A stretch of DNA of 11,151 nucleotides from Coprosoma sp963632935 (lineage in GTDB: Bacteria > Bacillota_I > Bacilli_A > RF39 > UBA660), in NCBI GenBank assembly GCA_963632935.1, contig CAVGWA010000028.1, forward strand, positions 1 to 11,151, given 5' to 3'. Below the pieces are notes generated by a model. It searched no databases. It had not been told where the DNA came from and saw nothing but the letters and a program-made list of their open reading frames with translations. The translations under genes were made by a program, and so were the position numbers. The stretch's first letter is position 1. Each line of letters starts with the position of its first letter. Shown one piece after another: positions 6,514-11,151 of this stretch.

Positions 6514-6536
6514 AACAAGGAATAATACTATTCCTT
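6501..6536 (-). terminator. Possible weak terminator overlapping the Noc-like gene stop
   Basis: AAGGAATA (6536-6529) and TATTCCTT (6524-6517) form a perfect 8-bp stem with a GTAT loop. The TAG stop of the upstream gene lies within the hairpin. The downstream tail GTTTTGACTTTTATTA is T-rich but interrupted, so termination may be partial. The tail overlaps the -35 of the dapF promoter. Confidence 0.45.
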
Positions 6537-8222
6537 ATCTATTGTAAAAGTAACTTTATATTGACTACCTAAATCAAGTTCATCAACATTAACAAAATAA
6601 CCATTTTCTTCAATTTTATCAGCACAATCTCTAAGCATTTTAACTATCTTAGCAAAATTTACTTGTTTAGACGCAGATTGAATATCTTGTTTAACATCAG
6701 AAACTAAATCATCAACTCCCGGTTTCAAATAATCATTAAAAGAATTATCAGAAATAATATCCATATCTGGTATATTATTAGAAATAGGTGTATTTAAAGA
6801 AGAAACTTGATTATCTAATTTTGGTGTATGTATTTCATTTTTTACTTGTTTTTCACTACTATATCTTTTTAAAGCTATAGCAACAGCATTAGAAATCTTA
6901 TCCTTAGCTTCCTTAGATATTTCTATAGAAGAAGCTGTAGGATTTTGATTACCATAATCAACCTCAGTTTGAGAAATAACAGGTGCACTTATATTATTTT
7001 GTATACCATTAGCAGATTGAACCGATATGTTAGAAAATACATTCGCATCACTATATGTTCCATTGAAAATCCCATTTTGATTAGAATTTTCATTGTTTGT
7101 TATAACATTAGATTGTGAAGTTGGTACAGTTTGAATATCTAAACCTTGATTAAATACGCTATCAAAGGTAACACCTTTATTTTGTATTGAAGTAGTAGCA
7201 GGTTTTTCAGAAACCTGAGGTTGAACACTAATAAATTTTCCATTTTCAACATTAACCTCATTATTTGTACTAATTATTGCCCCACTTTGAACCTCATTAC
7301 CAGGAACCATTAAATTAGAAATATCTTTTTTCTCTAAAGGCTGCGATACATTTATATCTTTAGCTTCTCTCATTATCTTATCAATATCCATATGATTACC
7401 CCCTTCTTCTGTATTGGCTGTTTCTTCAAATAAACTTTCAATTTCTTCTGTTTCAATAGGCACGTTAGCACCTGATACATTTGATTTTTCAAAAGAAACA
7501 GTTTCAATTTCTTCATTTGTTACTGGATTAAATTGAACATCAACTTTATTTTCATTTAATACCTTACCCTCAGATTGATTAACCTCATCAGTAGCCTTTT
7601 TAAAAGAATCATTATCAAGTTCCTTTAATTTTGCAACTTCCCTATCAGTTTGTTTAACAGTAAGCCTTTCTTCAACAATTCTATGAAGCATACTTACTTG
7701 CTTATCCTTATTAGAAATTCTAAGCAAACTTCTAGCATGCCTTTCAGAAATTTTATTATTAAGTAAATAACTTTGAACCTCATCATCTAAATTCAAAAGC
7801 CTAATTTTATTAACAATAGCAGACTGAGACTTACCAATTTTTTTAGCTAATTGTTCTTGATTAATATATCCCATGTCTAAAATCCGTTTATAAGAAACGG
7901 CTTCTTCAATCGGATTCAATTGTTGTCTCTGAACATTTTCAAGCAAAGCAATCTCTTCACTATCCTTATCAGATAAATTAATAACAATAGCAGGAATAGT
8001 GGATCTATTTGCAAGTCTACTAGCTTTAAATCTTCTTTCCCCCGCAATAATTTCAAACTTATTACCAACAGGTCTTACAACAATAGGTTGAATAACACCA
8101 TATTTCCCAATAGATAAAGCTAATTCTTCTAATTTTTCTTCATCAAACCTAATTCTTGGTTGAAATCTATTAGGCAAAATATCTTGCATATTTAAAACTG
8201 TAAGTTTTCCATTTTCTTGCAC
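6528..8222 (-). CDS. noc: ParB/Noc-family nucleoid protein with long C-terminal extension
   Basis: Residues 1-205 are a ParB/Noc core: NRFQPR (18-23), the CTP-binding GERRFKA (61-67), ENVQR (95-99) and a helix-turn-helix QEQLAKKIGKSQSAIVNKIRLL (122-143). ParB-family proteins are CTP switches that load at specific sites and slide as clamps; Noc additionally blocks Z-ring assembly over the nucleoid. The recognition residues Q133, K139 and R161 match the Noc set (Q, K, K, R) and not the ParB set (R, T, A, G), with N144 the exception. The gene also follows rsmG, where noc lies in Bacillus. Against this, only 11 residues precede the core, so Noc's amphipathic membrane helix is missing. After about 205, a low-complexity Asn/Ser/Glu/Val-rich linker runs to about 500. 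A compact tail (KIVKMLRDCADKIEENGYF...VTFTIDKE) replaces the usual dimer domain. The total of 564 aa is about twice normal. Translation starts at GTG with GGGAGGGG upstream. ParB is the alternative call; no parA is adjacent. Confidence 0.85.
   Translation of the reverse strand: MQENGKLTVLNMQDILPNRFQPRIRFDEEKLEELALSIGKYGVIQPIVVRPVGNKFEIIAGERRFKASRLANRSTIPAIVINLSDKDSEEIALLENVQRQQLNPIEEAVSYKRILDMGYINQEQLAKKIGKSQSAIVNKIRLLNLDDEVQSYLLNNKISERHARSLLRISNKDKQVSMLHRIVEERLTVKQTDREVAKLKELDNDSFKKATDEVNQSEGKVLNENKVDVQFNPVTNEEIETVSFEKSNVSGANVPIETEEIESLFEETANTEEGGNHMDIDKIMREAKDINVSQPLEKKDISNLMVPGNEVQSGAIISTNNEVNVENGKFISVQPQVSEKPATTSIQNKGVTFDSVFNQGLDIQTVPTSQSNVITNNENSNQNGIFNGTYSDANVFSNISVQSANGIQNNISAPVISQTEVDYGNQNPTASSIEISKEAKDKISNAVAIALKRYSSEKQVKNEIHTPKLDNQVSSLNTPISNNIPDMDIISDNSFNDYLKPGVDDLVSDVKQDIQSASKQVNFAKIVKMLRDCADKIEENGYFVNVDELDLGSQYKVTFTIDKE
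7389..7406 (-). promoter_or_regulatory. Strong internal ribosome-binding site and ATG inside the Noc-like gene
   Basis: The minus strand reads GAAGGGGGTAATCATATG. AGGGGGT is one base from AGGAGGT and lies 6-7 nt before an in-frame ATG that encodes Met278 (MDIDKIMREAKD). Initiation here would yield a 287-aa product (7391-6528) made of the linker and C-terminal tail without the DNA-binding and CTP-binding core. The site matches or exceeds the ribosome-binding site at several genuine starts in the window. Use in vivo is unproven. Confidence 0.4.
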
Positions 8223-8254
8223 AATCCACCCCTCCCTTCTATTCTTTTACCTTT

Positions 8255-8283
8255 ATCATACTATTTTTAAAAATATTTTTCAA
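8255..8283 (-). promoter_or_regulatory. Sigma-A promoter of the Noc-like gene
   Basis: TTGAAA (8283-8278), a 17-bp spacer and TATGAT (8260-8255) form a good vegetative promoter, each hexamer one or two bases from consensus. The predicted start near 8248 leaves a leader of about 26 nt containing the GGGAGGGG ribosome-binding site, 8 nt before the GTG. With the rsmG terminator upstream, this makes the gene its own transcription unit. Confidence 0.65.
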
Positions 8284-8320
8284 CTTAAAACAAAAAAATA
8301 AATATATTTTACAAATGATC

Positions 8321-8335
8321 ATGTGAAATTCACAT
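8321..8335. promoter_or_regulatory. Perfect palindrome upstream of the Noc-like promoter
   Basis: ATGTGAA-A-TTCACAT is a 7+1+7 perfect palindrome about 38 bp upstream of the -35 box and just past the rsmG terminator. It is operator-like. It shares GTGAAA with the parS consensus TGTTTCACGTGAAACA but has the wrong overall register, and it does not resemble the Noc site ATTTCCCGGGAAAT. The binding factor is unknown. Confidence 0.4.
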
Positions 8336-8343
8336 AATAATAT

Positions 8344-8377
8344 AAAAAAAGAACTAAGAAATATTTCTAAAGTTCCT
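8344..8377 (-). terminator. Intrinsic terminator of the mnmG-rsmG operon
   Basis: On the minus strand, AAGGAACT pairs with AGTTCTTT and, after a small bulge, AGAAAT pairs with ATTTCT. The stem is followed immediately by seven Ts (8350-8344). The rsmG TAG stop lies in the 5' arm. It is the most convincing hairpin-plus-U-tract in the window. Confidence 0.75.
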
Positions 8378-9065
8378 TTTTCTTCATATCCGCATATTTT
8401 CTAGGATATTTCATATTAGTTTTACCACATTTAATAAACTTAATTAAAGTTCTATTGCTTTTTTCAATAGGTAACTTAAAAGATACAATTTTATCCAACT
8501 TACAATTAAGCTTATCTAAAGCATTATCACAACCACTACTATCATCATTACCCCTCATTGCACATAATAAACCATTAACCTTAACCAAAGGAATTCCATA
8601 TTCAAGTAAAATAGGAATGCTGGCAACCGCCCTAGCAGTTACAACATCAAACACTTCCCTATTTTCTCTAGCATACTCCTCAGCTCTCGCATGCACTAAA
8701 AAAACATCCTCTAAACCAAGTTCATCCGTAACAACTTTTAAAAACTTAATCCTTTTATTTAAAGCATCCACTAAAGTTAACTTCAAATGAGGAAAAAATA
8801 TTTTAAGAACAATACCAGGAAAACCCGCACCAGTACCTAAATCACACAAACTTTCACATTTATTTAAATCTACACATTTAACCAAAGTCAAACTATCATA
8901 AAAATGTTTTAAATAAACTTGTTTTTTCAAAGTAATAGCCGTTAAATTAATCTTTTCATTCCATTCAACTAAAAGTTCATAATACCTATCAAGTTTTAAT
9001 AATTCAGCAGAAGAAACATCTATACCAAGACCTAATAAAGCTTTTTTAAATTCTAAAATATCCAT
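8367..9065 (-). CDS. rsmG: 16S rRNA (guanine527-N7)-methyltransferase
   Basis: RsmG (GidB) uses S-adenosylmethionine to methylate N7 of G527 in 16S rRNA, in the 530 loop of the small subunit; loss of it gives low-level streptomycin resistance in several bacteria. The 232-aa protein is full length. It shows the N-terminal WNEKINLTAI (35-44) and HFYDSL (54-59) motifs, the SAM-binding DLGTGAGFPGI (75-85), VDALNKRIKFL (99-109) and a TARAVA segment (143-148). It ends in a YPRK-type basic tail (YPRKYADMKKKEL). Its ATG overlaps the mnmG stop by one base (TAATG at 9067-9063), so translation is probably coupled. A terminator follows directly, ending the two-gene operon. Confidence 0.96.
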   Translation of the reverse strand: MDILEFKKALLGLGIDVSSAELLKLDRYYELLVEWNEKINLTAITLKKQVYLKHFYDSLTLVKCVDLNKCESLCDLGTGAGFPGIVLKIFFPHLKLTLVDALNKRIKFLKVVTDELGLEDVFLVHARAEEYARENREVFDVVTARAVASIPILLEYGIPLVKVNGLLCAMRGNDDSSGCDNALDKLNCKLDKIVSFKLPIEKSNRTLIKFIKCGKTNMKYPRKYADMKKKEL

Positions 9066-10918
9066 TACTTTCCTCTTTTCATATACATAGATAAAATTGA
9101 AATATCCGCAGGATTAACACCACTAATTCTAATAGCTTGACCTAAAGTCAAAGGTCTAACCTCCTTTAACTTCTGCTTAGCCTCACTAGCCAAATTATGC
9201 ATCGCATCATAATCAATATCACTAGGTATTTTTTTATTTTCCAAATTTTCTAACTTCTTAGCTTCGGCCAAAGCCTTATTTATATATCCCTCATACTTAG
9301 AAGAAATACTAACCTGCTGAAGAACCAAAGGAGAATAAGAATTTTCCAAATAGCAAGTCAAATCAGAAACATCAACCTCAGGTCTTTTAAGTAAATCATA
9401 TAAAGAAACTCCATCCTTAAGTTCCTTAGTACCAATCTTAGCTAAATAATCATTTTCCTTAGGCGTAATCCTAATACGTTTAAACTCTTCCGTAGCCTTT
9501 TTAATATCTTCCTTCTTTTTAACAAACTTCGCATATCTTTCATCATCAATCAAACCAAAATTATGACCATATTCACGTAACCTTAAATCCGCATTATCAT
9601 CCCTTAAAAGTAATCTATATTCAGCTCTTGAAGTTAATAAACGATAAGGATCCCTAATACCCTTAGTAATCAAATCATCAATCAAAACGCCAATATAAGC
9701 TTCATTTCTCTTCAAAATAAATGGTTCCTTGCCTTCAATTTTCAAAGAAGCATTAATACCAGCCATAAGTCCTTGACAAGCAGCCTCCTCATAACCACTA
9801 GTACCATTTATTTGACCCGCAGTAAATAAATTCTCAATCAATTTAGTTTCCAAATTAAAATTTAATTGTGTAGGATATATCGCATCATACTCAATCGCAT
9901 AAGCATACCTAAGAATCTTCGCCTTCTCAAGCCCAGGTAAACTATGAACCATTTTCTCTTGAATATCATGAGGCATACTAGTAGAAAAACCTTGTAAATA
10001 AATATCATCATAATAAATACTTTCAGGTTCTAAAAATAATTGATGTCTTTCCTTATCCTTAAATCTAACAACCTTATCCTCAATAGAAGGACAATATCTA
10101 GGACCAACACCCTTAATATCAGAAAGTCCACCATACATACTAGACTTACTTAAATTATCCAAAATAATCTTATGCGTATTTTCATTAGTATAAATCAAAT
10201 GGCAAGGAACTTGCTTATCAATATCATAACAAGCATCATAATCAAAACTAAAAGTTCTATAAACATCATCACCAGTCTCAACCTTAGTCTTACTAAAATC
10301 AATACTACTTCTATCAATTCTAGGAGGAGTTCCCGTCTTTAACCGCTTAATTTTAAAACCCTTTTTAGCTAAATTATCACTTAAATAATTAGATGGTCTC
10401 TCACCATGAGGACCTTCTCTATGTCTTGTATCACCAACTAAAATATCCGCATTCATATAAGTACCAGTAGTTAAAACAGCAGCCTTACAACTAATCTCTA
10501 AACCATCTTCAAGTAAAACACCACAAACCTTATTATTATCTGTTAAAACATCCTTAACCAAAGCCTCTTTTATATCTAAATTATTAGTGTTTTTTAAAGT
10601 CTCAAGCATCATCTTAGGATAAGTAATCTTATCAGCCTGAGCTCTTAAAGAACGAACAGCTGGTCCTTTAGCAGTATTAAGCATCTTAATTTGAAGTAAA
10701 CTCTTATCAGCATTCCTTCCCATCTCTCCGCCTAAAGCATCAATTTCACGAACAACAATTCCCTTAGCACTTCCACCAATAGAAGGATTACAAGGCATAT
10801 CCGCAATATTATTAATATTACCCGTAACAAGTAAAGTCTTATGACCCATTCTAGCACTAGCTAAAGCAGCCTCACATCCAGCATGACCACCACCAACAAC
10901 AATAATTTCATAATCCAT
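9065..10918 (-). CDS. mnmG: tRNA uridine-5-carboxymethylaminomethyl modification enzyme MnmG
   Basis: MnmG (GidA) is the FAD-dependent partner of the GTPase MnmE. Together they install (carboxymethyl)aminomethyl groups on C5 of the wobble uridine U34 in tRNAs reading NNA/NNG codons, using methylene-tetrahydrofolate. The 617-aa protein is full length. It has a Rossmann FAD site IIVVGGGHAGCEAA (5-18), PCNPSIGG (42-49) with the conserved cysteine, GPAVRSLRAQAD (85-96), KTGTPPRID (194-202) and QVPCHLIYTNENTH (236-249), followed by the helical C-terminal domain ending RISGVNPADISIL...KRGK. It heads an operon with rsmG. mnmE, normally just upstream in Bacilli, is not adjacent here; the neighbour is the tail of a surface-type protein. 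The ribosome-binding site is weak (GGTGAT, 7 nt before the ATG). Confidence 0.97.
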   Translation of the reverse strand: MDYEIIVVGGGHAGCEAALASARMGHKTLLVTGNINNIADMPCNPSIGGSAKGIVVREIDALGGEMGRNADKSLLQIKMLNTAKGPAVRSLRAQADKITYPKMMLETLKNTNNLDIKEALVKDVLTDNNKVCGVLLEDGLEISCKAAVLTTGTYMNADILVGDTRHREGPHGERPSNYLSDNLAKKGFKIKRLKTGTPPRIDRSSIDFSKTKVETGDDVYRTFSFDYDACYDIDKQVPCHLIYTNENTHKIILDNLSKSSMYGGLSDIKGVGPRYCPSIEDKVVRFKDKERHQLFLEPESIYYDDIYLQGFSTSMPHDIQEKMVHSLPGLEKAKILRYAYAIEYDAIYPTQLNFNLETKLIENLFTAGQINGTSGYEEAACQGLMAGINASLKIEGKEPFILKRNEAYIGVLIDDLITKGIRDPYRLLTSRAEYRLLLRDDNADLRLREYGHNFGLIDDERYAKFVKKKEDIKKATEEFKRIRITPKENDYLAKIGTKELKDGVSLYDLLKRPEVDVSDLTCYLENSYSPLVLQQVSISSKYEGYINKALAEAKKLENLENKKIPSDIDYDAMHNLASEAKQKLKEVRPLTLGQAIRISGVNPADISILSMYMKRGK

Positions 10919-10945
10919 AAACTATCACCAACATTTCCAGCAAAT

Positions 10946-10954
10946 ATTATACCA
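10946..10954 (-). promoter_or_regulatory. Extended -10 promoter of the mnmG-rsmG operon
   Basis: TGGTATAAT (10954-10946) is a perfect extended -10. The -35 region is poor (TTTTTA at 17 bp). The predicted start near 10939 leaves a leader of about 20 nt. The same nine-base element, also with a short leader, precedes the DUF1016 nuclease gene. Confidence 0.6.
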
Positions 10955-10995
10955 CGTTTTTATAAATATAAAAATAAAGTAACCATATAGAAATA

Positions 10996-11045
10996 AAAGT
11001 CATAAATAGTGCAAAGATACCTCACCTTGACATATTTATGACTTT
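10996..11045 (-). terminator. 13-bp perfect inverted repeat, possible terminator of the upstream gene
   Basis: AAAGTCATAAATA (10996-11008) and TATTTATGACTTT (11033-11045) are perfect 13-bp arms around a 24-bp loop. On the minus strand the structure begins 28 nt after the stop of the surface-protein fragment and is followed by TTATTTC, a weak U-rich tail. The stem is AT-rich and the loop long, so the terminator role is tentative. The arm resembles the AAAAGTCACAAA word of the cassette repeats near the other end of the window. Confidence 0.4.
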
Positions 11046-11073
11046 ATATATTACATTTATACTTTTATTATTT

Positions 11074-11151
11074 TTAGTTAATTACATATGGACTACCCTC
11101 AGTTCCTTCTCCTGTTAATGTGATATCAGATGACAGATAGAGAACTGGGGC
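11074..11151 (-). CDS. C-terminal fragment of a probable secreted or surface protein
   Basis: The last 25 codons of a gene entering from beyond the window edge translate to A-PVLYLSSDITLTGEGT-EG-SPYVIN followed by TAA (11076-11074). The pattern [P-V-x-(Y/N)-L-x-S-D-(I/V)-x-(L/I)-T-G-x-G-T-x(2-3)-P-Y-x-I] is a C-terminal tail I associate with long extracellular, often prepilin-like or repeat-containing proteins of uncultured gut Bacillota. That link is from recollection of the motif and is not shown by the sequence here. The bulk of the protein is outside the window, so neither a signal peptide nor any domain can be checked. It runs in the same direction as mnmG, 155 bp upstream of it. Confidence 0.6.
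   Translation of the reverse strand, partial: APVLYLSSDITLTGEGTEGSPYVIN

Noticed and set aside
8313..8338. Canonical parS site upstream of the Noc-like gene
   Set aside because: Aligned to TGTTTCACGTGAAACA, only the GTGAAA half matches. The actual symmetry centre is displaced, so it is listed as an unassigned palindrome.
8455..8790. Open frame of 111 codons on the plus strand
   Set aside because: It is antisense to rsmG, which is certain from its motifs. The composition is that of a shadow frame.
11027..11058. TTGACA on the plus strand as a possible divergent promoter
   Set aside because: No -10 hexamer lies at a proper 16-18 bp spacing and no plus-strand gene follows. It falls in the loop and arm of an inverted repeat.

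Overview
This is an AT-rich window from a low-GC Bacillota, most likely an uncultured gut-type member of the Bacilli (RF39- or Erysipelotrichia-like). The lineage is inferred from three things: base composition, the mnmG-rsmG-ParB/Noc gene order, and a surface-protein tail that I associate with such genomes. All recognisable genes lie on the minus strand, so transcription runs from high to low coordinates. Ordinary TGG tryptophan codons and TAA/TAG stops fit the standard bacterial code. The mnmG-rsmG-noc order is usually found close to oriC.

In transcription order, the window opens with the last 25 codons of a probable secreted or surface protein (11074-11151). A perfect 13-bp inverted repeat and an extended -10 promoter follow. 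Next comes a tight pair, mnmG (tRNA U34 modification) and rsmG (16S rRNA G527 methylation), overlapping by one base and closed by a good terminator. A near-consensus promoter then drives a 564-aa ParB/Noc-family protein. This protein has Noc-like DNA-recognition residues, no room for the usual N-terminal membrane helix, and a roughly 350-residue C-terminal extension. dapF (diaminopimelate epimerase) follows with its own probable promoter and terminator, then a divergent Dxs-like thiamine-diphosphate enzyme.

The low-coordinate third is accessory. A 146-aa protein of unknown function has a strong promoter, and its stop codon lies 5 bp from an ISL3-family insertion sequence (1597-3108). The IS transposase carries a single-base frameshift that removes its last 23 residues. 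Beyond the IS is a solitary DUF1016/YhcG-type PD-(D/E)XK nuclease gene, enclosed by near-identical 32-bp direct repeats and several copies of a decamer [C/G]GGGACGAAT. The window ends in the first 56 codons of uvrB.

The most notable items are the Noc-like protein with its extension and internal start site, the repeat-bounded nuclease cassette, the frameshifted ISL3 element, and the non-canonical Dxs-like active site. I see no CRISPR array, tRNA, rRNA or convincing riboswitch.
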